Below the pieces are notes generated by a model, which had not been told where the DNA came from, did not search any database, and saw nothing but the letters and a program-made list of their open reading frames with translations. From Paludibacteraceae bacterium (GTDB taxonomy: Bacteria; Bacteroidota; Bacteroidia; Bacteroidales; Paludibacteraceae), in contig JAKSLA010000004.1 of NCBI GenBank assembly GCA_024401455.1, positions 20,960 to 84,959 on the forward strand: 64,000 nucleotides of DNA. The letters run 5' to 3'. Of the stretch, positions 51,954 through 61,231 are shown one piece after another. The position numbers were made by a program, and so were the translations under genes. Numbering within the stretch: the first letter of the stretch is position 1; each line of letters begins with the position of its first letter.

Positions 51954-54905
51954 ATGGGAAATTCAAATGGAACAAAACCGTTCCTCTATCTAGTGGCAGA
52001 GGACCTTTACAACAAATATAAAGACGACCTAACCAAAATCACCGTCGTCTTTCCGAACTACCGTTCTCGCCTCTTCTTCAGCAACTATTTGGCAGAAATA
52101 GCCGGGAAACCGACATGGTCACCCCGCTACCTCTCCATTAAGGATATGCTGATAAACCTCTCGGACGCAGAAGTAGCCGACCCGATGAAACTCATCAGCG
52201 TCCTCTATACCGTATATAGGAATTATGTAAAGGAAGAGAGTTTCGACGAATTTTACTTTTGGGGCGAAATTCTCCTTTCCGACTTCGACGACGTGGACAA
52301 GAACTTGGTGGATGCCAGAATGTTGTTCCAAAACATCCGTGATATGGCAAGCCAAATAGACAATCTTGAATACCTCACGGAAGAACAGAAACAATACCTC
52401 CAAACATTCTTCAACAACTTCTCGCCCGACAAAAGTACAGAACTAAAGGAACGCTTCATCGAACTATGGGACAAACTCTTGGATGTATATAACAACTTCA
52501 AGGCGGAACTTAGGGCGAGGAACCTGGCCTACGAGGGAATGCTATACCGCGATGTGATTGAAGAGATAAAGCGAAAGGGTGTGGATGGTTTCGAGTCTGA
52601 AAAATATGCCTTCGTCGGATTCAACGTACTGAACGAGTGTGAGACCACCTTTTTCAAACAATTGGACAATGCTGGGAAAGCGCTCTTCTATTGGGACTAC
52701 GACACCTACTATACCGACAACCGAAGGAATGAGGCAGGAACATTCATCAATAAAAACAAAGAGATGTTCCACAACCAATTGGACGGACGACTATTCAGCA
52801 ATATATCCCAAACACCTAAAGAGATAACCTACATCAGTGCGTCAACAGAAAATGCCCAAGCCCGCTTTTTGACTCAATATCTCAACAACGAAAAGAAGGA
52901 GCACAACTATAAGGATTCTGACATTGCCGTGGTGCTTTGCAACGAAGGTCTGTTGCTTCCTGTACTACACTCTATCCCCGACTCTATCCAAGAGACGAAC
53001 GTCACTATGGGGTTCCCGCTTTCGCAGACTCCCGCTTATAGTTTGGTGCAAAACTTGCTCAATATGCAATCGTCCATCCGAGAGACAAAGAAAGGGAAGG
53101 GAGTACACTCCTACCGCTACTCGGACGTTGCGCCCCTATTGCGCCACCCTTACATCCGCACATCCATTCCAGAAGCAGACCCTTTACTGAAAGAGTTGGC
53201 CAAAGAAAAAAAATATTACCCGAGTGAAGAGGATCTCCACAAAACGGAGGGACTGAAACTCATTTTCCAATGGACGGATAATTCAAACAGCCTATTACAA
53301 TGGCTGCTTGACATAATGAAGTTCATCGCCACCTTCCACAAAAAAGGGGAAAGCCGTAAAGATGAACTTAACGGCAACGATTCTCCTTTGTACGAGGACC
53401 TTTACCAAGAAGCCCTTTTCCGCCTCTACACCCAACTCAACCGCATGAAGGAGGTCATCGCTGAAGAGCATCTTGAGATTCAACTCTCCACACTCATCCG
53501 CCTCATCAAAGGATTGCTGACAAGCATCAGCATTCCGTTTAAGGGTGAACCCGTCAAAGGCACACAAATCATGGGATTCCTCGAAACAAGAAATCTTGAC
53601 TTCAAAAACGTCGTGCTCCTTTCGGTCAATGAAGGCAAACTGCCCAATAGTGGGAAGGAGAGTTCTTTCATCCCGTACAATCTGCGTAAGGGATATGGCA
53701 TGACCACCATCGACCACAAGAATTCCCTCTACGCCTACTACTTCTACCGCCTGCTACAAAGAGCGGAGAGAGTGACCATATTATACAATACGGCAACTGA
53801 CGGCATAAACCGTGGACAGATGAGTCGCTTCCTGCTTCAACTTTTAGTGGAGAAAAGCGACAACCTGAAGATAGACGTGAAGGACATCGTGTCTTCCGTG
53901 CCGGTCGCCGAGCCTCACATCATCAGCATCGAAAAGACCGACAGCATCATTGAGAAAATAAGGGAATACTACGACATTCAAAAAGGTGGGAAGAGACTAC
54001 TTTCGCCAACGGCCATCAACTGCTATTTGGACTGCTCGCTGAAATTCTATTTCAAATATGTCCTTCGCCTAAAAGTGGACGAGGACTTAAGCGAGGAGAT
54101 TGACGCTCCGATATTCGGAAGCATATTCCACAGAGCCGCCGAACTATTCTATATTAAATATGGAGAATGGAAGGACAACCACGGCACAAAAGTATTCTCA
54201 AAAGAATTCTTGGAAGAGAAAGCCTATAAAAACAGGCCGGAACTGGAGGCATTTGTGGACGAAGCCTTCCGATCGGAATATTTCAAACTCAAGGAAGGGG
54301 AAAAAACACCCGAATATAGTGGTGAGCAACTTATCCACAGGAAAGTGGAGACCGATTTGTTGGTGCGACTCCTTAAAAGAGATGCCGAATACGCACCTTT
54401 CTCCATTTTCGAACTGGAGAAAGAACACGTTCGAACGCTGGAGATACCTACCGCATCTGGCAATGCGACAGTGAAAGTAGGTGGAATCGTGGATAGAATC
54501 GACTTGAAGGAAGGCATTCTACGAACGGTGGACTACAAAACTTCAGGTAGTTCGTCAAGTGCCGTCACCTTGGATAGTATTTTCTTGCCAGACGAAAAGC
54601 GGGAGCACTATCTTGTTCAGGTATTCCTCTACGCCTGCATTCTTGCCGATGAACATCCAGAATATACGGTCACACCTTCTCTCCTCTACATTACAAAAGA
54701 CGCAGCCCCTTCCATCTATTTGAAAAACGAAGAAGGGGAGAAGAGGGAAGTTGAGAACATATCAGATATTTCACAAGAATACACCCTATTGCTGACAGAC
54801 GCCATTGCAAAGATATTCGACGCCAATGAGCCATTCAAGCAGACAACAATCGAAGGGAACTGCACCTACTGCGACTTCCGAAATATCTGCAGAAAGCGCT
54901 CGTAA
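51954..54905 (+). CDS. addB: AddB-like PD-(D/E)XK nuclease (helicase-nuclease subunit)
   Basis: A 983-aa protein. The N-terminal two-thirds resemble an inactivated UvrD-type helicase as in AddB (no Walker A), with KGTQIMGFLETRNLDFKNVV and LSVNEGKLP of the family. The C-terminal third is a RecB-like nuclease: GGIVDRIDLKEG and RTVDYKTS (D...DxK). Four cysteines, LDCSLKF before the nuclease and CTYCDFRNIC at the end, reproduce the AddB iron-sulphur staple. It normally pairs with the AddA helicase-nuclease to resect DNA ends for recombination, but no addA gene is next to it here. Confidence 0.93.
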   Translation: MGNSNGTKPFLYLVAEDLYNKYKDDLTKITVVFPNYRSRLFFSNYLAEIAGKPTWSPRYLSIKDMLINLSDAEVADPMKLISVLYTVYRNYVKEESFDEFYFWGEILLSDFDDVDKNLVDARMLFQNIRDMASQIDNLEYLTEEQKQYLQTFFNNFSPDKSTELKERFIELWDKLLDVYNNFKAELRARNLAYEGMLYRDVIEEIKRKGVDGFESEKYAFVGFNVLNECETTFFKQLDNAGKALFYWDYDTYYTDNRRNEAGTFINKNKEMFHNQLDGRLFSNISQTPKEITYISASTENAQARFLTQYLNNEKKEHNYKDSDIAVVLCNEGLLLPVLHSIPDSIQETNVTMGFPLSQTPAYSLVQNLLNMQSSIRETKKGKGVHSYRYSDVAPLLRHPYIRTSIPEADPLLKELAKEKKYYPSEEDLHKTEGLKLIFQWTDNSNSLLQWLLDIMKFIATFHKKGESRKDELNGNDSPLYEDLYQEALFRLYTQLNRMKEVIAEEHLEIQLSTLIRLIKGLLTSISIPFKGEPVKGTQIMGFLETRNLDFKNVVLLSVNEGKLPNSGKESSFIPYNLRKGYGMTTIDHKNSLYAYYFYRLLQRAERVTILYNTATDGINRGQMSRFLLQLLVEKSDNLKIDVKDIVSSVPVAEPHIISIEKTDSIIEKIREYYDIQKGGKRLLSPTAINCYLDCSLKFYFKYVLRLKVDEDLSEEIDAPIFGSIFHRAAELFYIKYGEWKDNHGTKVFSKEFLEEKAYKNRPELEAFVDEAFRSEYFKLKEGEKTPEYSGEQLIHRKVETDLLVRLLKRDAEYAPFSIFELEKEHVRTLEIPTASGNATVKVGGIVDRIDLKEGILRTVDYKTSGSSSSAVTLDSIFLPDEKREHYLVQVFLYACILADEHPEYTVTPSLLYITKDAAPSIYLKNEEGEKREVENISDISQEYTLLLTDAIAKIFDANEPFKQTTIEGNCTYCDFRNICRKRS

Positions 54906-55013
54906 ACCCGCAAAAAAAAGAAAATACCGATGAAATGGCGATTTTGTCAAACCGTAAAAGCAAATTGACAAAGGGGTTATCAGACCCTTAAAGAATAAAA
55001 GCAGAGATAGAAG

Positions 55014-55040
55014 AAGGTCGCTAAATTTTGGCGACCTTTT
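55014..55040 (+). terminator. Rho-independent terminator after addB
   Basis: AAGGTCGC (55,014-55,021) pairs with GCGACCTT (55,031-55,038), followed by TTCT. It is 110 bp past the addB stop and is not repeated in copy B of the following module. Confidence 0.75.
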
Positions 55041-55433
55041 CTACTTACTTGAAAATCAAAAAGAAAAGAAACATTCTTCAAACGAACAATCAACAGAGAG
55101 AAGAAAGGAAGAGGATTGAATTTTACGGCCGCACCTTTTGTTGATTAAGGAATAAGGAATAGACGATTTGCAAAAAAGCCGGACAAAACCTATTGATTTT
55201 GTCAAATAAAAATGTGCTGAAATAAACGATTCAACAACAGCAATAGCGAGAATTGCTCGATATTTGCAATATCAAAATCAAATTCAAAATCCAACACGAA
55301 TCTACCTAAATAATGCAGTGGGCGAAAGTCTATTCGTCCGAATAAGGCTTAGCCGCTGCATTGTTTATTCTACTACTTATTTTTAGTTGGATTTTACTTT
55401 TACATTTTATGAACCTTAAACACCAACATATAT

Positions 55434-55458
55434 AGGCTCCTTTTCAGGAGCCTTTTTT
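55434..55458 (+). terminator. Terminator of non-coding copy A
   Basis: AGGCTCC and GGAGCCT pair with a short TTTTCA loop, followed by TTTTT. Confidence 0.85.
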
Positions 55459-55460
55459 AT

Positions 55461-55739
55461 TGCTCAAAGTTAGAGGCCGTTTAAAATTCACGAAAGAAGG
55501 TCTTATAAAGTTTCTCATCTATCCAAGCATAAGAATAACTGATTGCCGACACCGCATTCCCTCTTGGGGTTGAATAAGACATATAATGTTCTCACTATTC
55601 CATCTCATAAGGAAGAAACATCGGTAGATTGGCATTTTCAGTCTGCCCGTCGGGTTTGCGCATAGGGGCGCCGCCTCGTGCCCGCCCCAGTGAATGTTGC
55701 GCAGGAAACACAATTAACCATCAAAAAAGGAAGAAAGAA
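55461..55739. other. Spacer between the two non-coding modules
   Basis: Nothing that can be supported as a gene. It has a G+C-rich patch (GGGCGCCGCCTCGTGCCCGC near 55,665) of the kind found between Bacteroidetes genes. A 64-codon minus-strand frame across it shows no protein-like composition. Confidence 0.5.
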
Positions 55740-56312
55740 CGAAAAAATTTTTTGTAACCCCAAAATCACCGATGAAAAGGTCGTTTTGTAAAACGGTAAA
55801 CTAAAATTCTACAAAATGGGTACCGGCCCGTTACAATGCGCTTTATAGGACGCCAAGTTTACCATAACGCCAATGGTCTCCCCTCGAAATAAAAGATAAC
55901 TCACTGGAAATTAAATTGTAGAACAAATCAACAAATGACAAAAAAGAGAAAATAAATATCGAAACAATAAAAAAAAGGCGAACATTTAACTTTATTGAAA
56001 TTTGTCAATTAGAAGAATGACCTCAACGATTTGCAAAAAACAGGGCAAGAGACAACCTTTCAAAATGCACGAATTGACAACAGGAATAATACAGATTGTT
56101 AGATATTTGCAACATAAAATTCTAATTCAAAATCCAACACGTTACCTACCTATTAATAATGCAGCCGACGAAGACAAACTTCGTCCTGAAGCGTCCGAAT
56201 CGGCTGCATTGTTTGTCTATAGCACTCTATTTTGTATTTTCCTATTTTAACATTTTAAGACCTTAATGAACAATATAACACATAAGACTCCCCCACGGGA
56301 GTCTTTATTTTT
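55740..56312 (+). ncRNA. Non-coding module, copy B, with stem-loop and terminator
   Basis: Second copy of the module before it. ACCGATGAAAAGGTCGTTTT opens near 55,770; ACGATTTGCAAAAAA recurs near 56,027 (also at 55,166); GAATTGACAACAGGAATAAT begins the best conserved part at 56,071, with GATATTTGCAA (56,102-56,112) and TTCAAAATCCAACACG in both. The hairpin is stronger than in A: AATGCAGCCGA (56,158-56,168) with TCGGCTGCATT (56,200-56,210), enclosing GACGAAG/CTTCGTC. A terminator closes it. Confidence 0.6.
56284..56312 (+). terminator. Terminator of non-coding copy B
   Basis: AAGACTCCC (56,284-56,292) pairs with GGGAGTCTT (56,297-56,305), followed by TATTTTTT. Confidence 0.88.
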
Positions 56313-56459
56313 TACCCCAATCTTTCATACACAAAATCATTCCCTCTCTTTGAGTGATTTGATACATTTCCCTTCTTTGTGGACAAAAGGCATAATAAAA
56401 TGTCAGACATAAAAATCGAAAAATTCACAAAATCCCCCTTAAATTTGTCTTTCCGATTG

Positions 56460-56491
56460 TTGCCATTTGCAAATATTACCATTATATTTGC
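56460..56491 (+). promoter_or_regulatory. Promoter of the AraC-type regulator gene
   Basis: TTTG (56,460-56,463), 20-bp gap, TATATTTG (56,484-56,491): complete Bacteroidetes promoter, 70 bp before the start codon. Confidence 0.75.
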
Positions 56492-56561
56492 CACAAGAAA
56501 GGGGCTTAGTATTCCGGATAGATTTTGATTTTGATAGTTTTCACTTTTAGCTTTTAACAAA

Positions 56562-57686
56562 ATGGATTTATTTGATATGTCATATAATGCCATGGTAACG
56601 GTGCTGCTGCTGTTTTCATGTGTGTTTTTGGTGCTCCCCGTCCCAAAAGGAGAAGGGATGCAAAGCTTCAAATATTCATTGAAATTCTTGTCCATATGCT
56701 ACGCCATCATTGGCCTATTCTGCGTATTCAAGCACTACATTCCCAAAGACCTATTGGGACTGCCATTCTTCTGCAACGCTACAGTCCAAGCCCATTTCTT
56801 GGGCAACACCTTCATCAATATGGTCAACCCCAATGCTGTAAAGAAGAGAAACATACTCATACTTACATTGCCCGCCATCATAATGATCATAGTAAACATC
56901 ATTATGATTTACATCTATGGCTATTCAAGAATAACAGAGTATAGTGACCTTATAACCTACTGTTTCTCAGCAGAAAAACCATATGTTTTCCTAAGAGAAC
57001 TAATGACACTTTACTATTTGGCTATTTGCATCCACTACTCCGTATGTTTCTTTATAGAGGTTAGCAGGGCAAAAAAGCGAATCGACAACTACACATCTGA
57101 AGCCCATTACAAAAGCCTAACCTACCTTCAACTCAGTTTCACGCTCGTAGTGGCCATTGCAATGAGTTCTATCGCCCGCACGTTCTCATTGAGCGACCTG
57201 GCAAGTTCCATATCAAACTTCGTCATCCTCATCAATTACATCGGAGTGGGACTTATTTTCATTCAATATCCAAAGAACTTCTATTACCTCCAAGAGTATT
57301 ATATCAATACTGCAGTACCCGATGAGACGAAGAATGTCAAGGATGAGATGGAGAACTGGCCACAATGGAAGAACAAGATTATTGACGAGGAGATATACAA
57401 AAAACCTGGCTTAACCATCATTCAATTGGCGCAAATCCTATGCACCAACCGTACAACGTTGTCAACGTCCATCAACCAGAACGAGAATGTCAACTTCAAC
57501 TCATTCATCAACAACCTACGCATCAACAAAGCCAAGGAATTGATGAGTGACAACAAACTATCTTTGGCCGACATCTGCTTCCAAGTAGGTTACACCGACC
57601 AAGCCAATTTCTCCCGCACTTTTAAAAATATCACGGGAACGACTCCGCTCGCTTGGCGTAGAAAATTACAGGGAACCCAATCATAA
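56562..57686 (+). CDS. Membrane-bound AraC-family transcription regulator
   Basis: A 374-aa protein with about six or seven hydrophobic helices in residues 8-255 (VTVLLLFSCVFLVLPV, ILTLPAIIMIIVNIIMIYIY and NFVILINYIGVGLIFI among them) and a C-terminal AraC/XylS double helix-turn-helix (LRINKAKELMSDNKLSLADI then CFQVGYTDQANFSRTFKNI, ending in GTTPLAWRRK). The layout of integral membrane sensor plus AraC domain is common in Bacteroidetes; the signal is unknown. It follows the two non-coding modules and has its own promoter. Confidence 0.92.
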   Translation: MDLFDMSYNAMVTVLLLFSCVFLVLPVPKGEGMQSFKYSLKFLSICYAIIGLFCVFKHYIPKDLLGLPFFCNATVQAHFLGNTFINMVNPNAVKKRNILILTLPAIIMIIVNIIMIYIYGYSRITEYSDLITYCFSAEKPYVFLRELMTLYYLAICIHYSVCFFIEVSRAKKRIDNYTSEAHYKSLTYLQLSFTLVVAIAMSSIARTFSLSDLASSISNFVILINYIGVGLIFIQYPKNFYYLQEYYINTAVPDETKNVKDEMENWPQWKNKIIDEEIYKKPGLTIIQLAQILCTNRTTLSTSINQNENVNFNSFINNLRINKAKELMSDNKLSLADICFQVGYTDQANFSRTFKNITGTTPLAWRRKLQGTQS

Positions 57687-57734
57687 AAATTGCCAAAAGG
57701 AGAGATAGGAAATCGGAACAGAAGATTCCATACA

Positions 57735-57765
57735 TTTGAATTATTGCCGGAAAAAACTATTTTTG
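57735..57765 (+). promoter_or_regulatory. Promoter of the Rpn-family nuclease gene
   Basis: TTTG (57,735-57,738), exactly 19 bp, then TATTTTTG (57,758-57,765). The start codon is 27 bp downstream. Confidence 0.8.
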
Positions 57766-57791
57766 CATAATGAAAAAACATAAAAAACCTT

Positions 57792-58709
57792 ATGGCAACA
57801 GAAAAGTACATACATTTTGATTGGGCCGTGAAGAGAATGCTTCGCGACAAAGCGAATTTCGGCGTATTGGAAGGATTGCTGACAGTACTACTGAAAGAGA
57901 AGATAGTCATCAAGGAAATTTTGGAGAGCGAAAGTAACCAAGAAAGCTACGATGACAAGTTTAACCGTGTAGATATCAAAGCTAAAAATTCGGAAGACGA
58001 GATCATCATCGTGGAAGTACAATTGTCGCGCGAAGTTTACTTCCTGGAACGAATACTTTATGGAGTAAGCAAGACTATTTGTGAACACATTTCCCTCGGC
58101 AACGATTATGACAAGGTCAAAAAAGTTTATTCTGTGAATATACTCTATTTCGACATGGGAACAGGAAAGGATTACCTTTATCATGGGAAAACGGAGTTTA
58201 AAGGAGTCTTCACGGATGACACCCTTCAAATAAGCCGCAAGCAAAAGAACACGTTTCGCAGATGGTCCGCAGGAAATGTATTCCCTGAATATTACCTCAT
58301 TAGAGTAAATCAATTCAATGAATTAGCAAAGACTCCCATTGAAGAATGGATGAAGTATATCAAAGACGGGATTATCAAAGAAGACACCCAAGTGCCTGGA
58401 TTGCAAGAAGCCAGGGAGAAACTCAAGTACATCTCCATGACACACGAAGAGAAGCAAGCTTACGAACGACATTTGGATAATATAAGAATCCAAAATGACG
58501 TCATAAACACTGCAAAAAATGACGGACTCGAAGAGGGTCGCGAGGAAGGACGTGCTGAGGGGCGCATAGAAGGTCGTGCCGAAGGTCGTGCCGAAGGTCG
58601 TGCTGAAGAGAAACTTGAGACAGCGCAAAAGATGAAAAATATGGGACTTGATTACGATACGATCACAAAGATAACAGGTCTCTCTATCTCAGAAATCGAC
58701 AAACTATAA
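57792..58709 (+). CDS. Rpn-family recombination-promoting nuclease
   Basis: A 305-aa protein with the Rpn/transposase_31-type PD-(D/E)XK core at the N terminus: FDWAVKRMLRDKANFGVLEG, then Asp in NRVDIKAKN and Glu-x-Gln in IIIVEVQLSREVYFLERIL. Towards the C terminus come repeats of (A/I)EGR, a 12-bp DNA repeat, and then a helical tail DTITKITGLSISEIDKL. The family makes DNA breaks that favour RecA-independent recombination. No transposon ends are evident. Codon-level tandem repeats suggest length variability. Confidence 0.93.
   Translation: MATEKYIHFDWAVKRMLRDKANFGVLEGLLTVLLKEKIVIKEILESESNQESYDDKFNRVDIKAKNSEDEIIIVEVQLSREVYFLERILYGVSKTICEHISLGNDYDKVKKVYSVNILYFDMGTGKDYLYHGKTEFKGVFTDDTLQISRKQKNTFRRWSAGNVFPEYYLIRVNQFNELAKTPIEEWMKYIKDGIIKEDTQVPGLQEAREKLKYISMTHEEKQAYERHLDNIRIQNDVINTAKNDGLEEGREEGRAEGRIEGRAEGRAEGRAEEKLETAQKMKNMGLDYDTITKITGLSISEIDKL
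58530..58609 (+). repeat. 12-bp tandem repeats inside the Rpn gene
   Basis: Units close to GAAGGTCGTGCC are repeated six to seven times and encode (A/I)EGR or EEGR. The three last units are almost identical. Confidence 0.85.
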
Positions 58710-58802
58710 ACGACGGGAGATCCGATTAATCACAATCAAAAGAGAATCCGTTGATAACCAATTTCGCGTTCGGCACAATACAGGTTCGCTTCAAGAAGAA
58801 AC

Positions 58803-58845
58803 GATATAGGTAAGCCCACTTTAAGGTAGGCTTACCTACTATATC
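58803..58845. terminator. Bidirectional hairpin between the Rpn and PAP2 genes
   Basis: TAGGTAAGCC (58,807-58,816) and GGCTTACCTA (58,829-58,838) are exact inverted copies, extended by GATA/TATC outside. It lies between two convergent genes and could end both transcripts. Confidence 0.7.
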
Positions 58846-58907
58846 ATTCATCTTTCAATTTTGAAAACCTCTAAAATATCCTTGTTCTATTGATTCAACT
58901 ATTCCCA

Positions 58908-59510
58908 TCAAAAGAAAAGAGTAATCAATATTGGAGAAAGAACTCCATTGAAGAATCCTGCCAAAACCTGTCCCGGCGTATGCTTATGCAAATATAGACG
59001 AGCCATAGCCACCAAACCGCAGACAAAGACACATCCTGCGACACAAGGGAAACTGAATAACTGCATATCGAAACTGGTAATCAAAATGCCCGATAGAATG
59101 GCTCCGCAACCCGTCATATGAGCACTGATCTTCCAAAAATAACTCACCACCCCATCTATTATCAACGCCAAAGCCACGCCGCCGACAATCAAAGAGACAA
59201 AAAATGGCAGCCCCAAAGCATACAAGATGACAGCACAAACGATGTATGAAATTCCTGTCATAACATAAGGCAAAAGCCTATCACGCTTGTCTCTCAACCG
59301 TATATCCGCAATTACGCCCAACAACTTGAGCAACAGGATGCAAATGAACGGGATAGCCACCCCGAACAACAGGATGTAGTACCACGCACCATAAATGTAA
59401 TTGATTGGGTAATAACTAAAAAATGAAATGGAAAACAACATTGCCGCACCATAGATAGGCATAAAAAGCGGGAAAAAGACAACGGATAAAATCTTTGATA
59501 ATAACTCCAT
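58908..59510 (-). CDS. PAP2-like membrane protein
   Basis: A 200-aa protein with six hydrophobic helices. RDKRDRLLPYV, SAHMTGCGAI and ARLYLHKHTPGQVLAG occupy the positions of the three phosphatase motifs of PAP2 enzymes (KxxxxxxRP, PSGH, SRxxxxxHxxxD), but the first Pro-for-position, PSGH (here SAHMTG) and the last Asp (here Gln) are changed. It may be a divergent lipid phosphatase or a non-catalytic relative. It is 8 bp downstream of rpoN on the same strand. Confidence 0.7.
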   Translation of the reverse strand: MELLSKILSVVFFPLFMPIYGAAMLFSISFFSYYPINYIYGAWYYILLFGVAIPFICILLLKLLGVIADIRLRDKRDRLLPYVMTGISYIVCAVILYALGLPFFVSLIVGGVALALIIDGVVSYFWKISAHMTGCGAILSGILITSFDMQLFSFPCVAGCVFVCGLVAMARLYLHKHTPGQVLAGFFNGVLSPILITLFF

Positions 59511-59518
59511 ATAATTCG

Positions 59519-60979
59519 TTAAATTTCTTTTCTTAGTCTTGAAACTGGAATGTTAAGCTGTTCTCTGTACTTTGCAATAGTTCTTCGCGCTATCGGATAC
59601 CCCTTTTGGGCAAGGATATCAGTCAACTGGTCGTCAGTCAACGGTTTTCGCTTATCCTCCGCATTGATGCACTCCTGCAAGATCGTCTTCACGGCAATCG
59701 TGGAGACATCCTCTCCTTGGTCGTTCTGCATCGTCTCTGAGAAGAAGAATTTCAGCGGATAAACGCCGAAATTAGTCTGAATAAACTTGCTGTTGCTTAC
59801 ACGCGAAATAGTTGAAATATCGTAACCCGTATCATCTGAAATATTCTTCAAAATCATCGGTTTCAACTTGGTCTCATCGCCATCCAAGAAGAACTCCCGC
59901 TGACGATTGACAATGGCCTGCATCGTGCGCTGCAACGTCTCTTGACGTTGCTTCACCGCATTGATGAACCATTTGGCCGCATCCAACTTCTGCTTGACGA
60001 ACGAAACGGCGTCCTTCATCTCTGAAGACTGATTATTCTTGTTGGTCGAATACTCCTCCAACATATCCGAATAATTCTTGCTGATGCGAAGTTCCGGCAC
60101 ACTCTTGTTATTGAGGCTGAGATAAAGTTCTCCGTCCTGGTTCTCAAGAATGAAATCGGGCACTACCTGCACGCTGTTCTCCTCAAGGACATCAGTCCAC
60201 GAAGCACCAGGTTTCGGGTTTAGCCGCACTATCTCGGCCACAGCCGCACGAAACGCATCTTCGGTTACGGACAGATATTTGATGACTTTATCGTAATGAC
60301 GCTTGCTAAACTCGTCAAAACAATTCTGCAAGATGTTTATCGCCAAGGTGACGCTCTCCGTCTGCGTCTTACGCTGCAACTGCATCACAAGACACTCCTG
60401 AAGGTTAGTGGCACCCACACCTGCCGGATCCAGATGCTGAACAAGCGCTACCGCCTCTGCCATATCCTCATCAGAAACCTGAACGCCCTGCTGGAATGAG
60501 AAGTCATCGACCATGGCCTCAACTTCACGACGCAGATAACCGTCCTGATCCACATTGCCAACCACATACTCTGCCAACTCCATCATTTCTGGCGAGATGG
60601 CCTTTAGCCGCAACTGATCTATCAGATGGTCGTAAAGAGAGGAGGTCGTCGAGTAAAACGAATCGTCGCGCTTATCCTCATTATTGCCGTTGACCAACTG
60701 GAGCTTATAATCGGGAATATCATCCTCACTCTTATAGTCGCCCAAGCCGTAGTCATCCTCATACTCGTAGCCCTGCTCGTCCGTATTATTCGAATCAGGC
60801 ATAACGCTATCCTCGTCTTGCGGATATTCGTCGGCCACCTCAAGTGCCGGGTTGTCCTCTATCTCCTGCTTAATCTTCTCCTCAATAACCAACGCAGAGT
60901 CTTCAATCATCCTGATCAGTTGTATCTGATGTGGGGACAATTTCTGCTGAAGCGTCGATTGTAAGTTTAGTTTAAGCAT
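59519..60979 (-). CDS. rpoN: RNA polymerase sigma-54 factor
   Basis: A 486-aa sigma-54. Region I is QSTLQQKLSPHQIQLIRMIE, region II is the acidic stretch (about 45-80, DEDSVMPDSNNTDE), the core-binding and helix-turn-helix parts follow (LNPKPGASWTD, GYDISTISRVSNSKF), and the C-terminal RpoN box IARRTIAKYREQLNIPVSRL is intact. It directs transcription from -24/-12 promoters with enhancer-binding activators. No enhancer-binding protein is encoded in the window. Confidence 0.97.
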   Translation of the reverse strand: MLKLNLQSTLQQKLSPHQIQLIRMIEDSALVIEEKIKQEIEDNPALEVADEYPQDEDSVMPDSNNTDEQGYEYEDDYGLGDYKSEDDIPDYKLQLVNGNNEDKRDDSFYSTTSSLYDHLIDQLRLKAISPEMMELAEYVVGNVDQDGYLRREVEAMVDDFSFQQGVQVSDEDMAEAVALVQHLDPAGVGATNLQECLVMQLQRKTQTESVTLAINILQNCFDEFSKRHYDKVIKYLSVTEDAFRAAVAEIVRLNPKPGASWTDVLEENSVQVVPDFILENQDGELYLSLNNKSVPELRISKNYSDMLEEYSTNKNNQSSEMKDAVSFVKQKLDAAKWFINAVKQRQETLQRTMQAIVNRQREFFLDGDETKLKPMILKNISDDTGYDISTISRVSNSKFIQTNFGVYPLKFFFSETMQNDQGEDVSTIAVKTILQECINAEDKRKPLTDDQLTDILAQKGYPIARRTIAKYREQLNIPVSRLRKEI

Positions 60980-61016
60980 ATCACTGATATATAAGCAACC
61001 TGTTTTAGATTCAATG

Positions 61017-61024
61017 CAAATGTA
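61017..61024 (-). promoter_or_regulatory. -7 promoter element for rpoN
   Basis: Minus strand TACATTTG fits TAnnTTTG, 38 bp before the start. The -33 region is T-rich with no clear TTTG. Confidence 0.5.
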
Positions 61025-61231
61025 GTGTTTTTTTGGAAAAAAAAATAATCTAACGCTCTATTCTAATCAAAAAGTTTCAGGCGGACAACTTTAACAAAGG
61101 GTTTTTACCTTCCCTCAACAACTACATATTTCATTATAAATCAAATAAATAATGTATAAAAAAGATAGACATTTCCCCAAAAGGGAACATTTATAACAAA
61201 TGCTGTGCCACAATATTTTGAAGAAAGTTAT

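Larger units (their letters stand above)
54906..55460 (+). ncRNA. Non-coding module, copy A, with stem-loop and terminator
   Basis: This 550-bp stretch after addB contains no gene. Its first part (from about 54,924, ACCGATGAAATGGCGATTTT) and its last 230 bp (from about 55,228) have clear counterparts in the following 600 bp. The last part has GATATTTGC (close to a -7 box), a stem AATGCAG (55,312-55,318)/CTGCATT (55,356-55,362), and ends in a terminator at 55,434. This is what an independent small RNA of 150-190 nt would look like. Similar in plan to Bacteroidales small RNAs, but I cannot match it to a named family. Confidence 0.55.

Noticed and set aside
55519-55713. Minus-strand 64-codon frame between the two non-coding modules
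   Set aside because: Composition is not protein-like, it has no neighbours on its strand and falls in a GC-rich intergenic patch.
56312-56695. Minus-strand frame of 127 codons over the AraC regulator start
   Set aside because: It overlaps the promoter and 5' end of a well-supported regulator gene and shows no domain.
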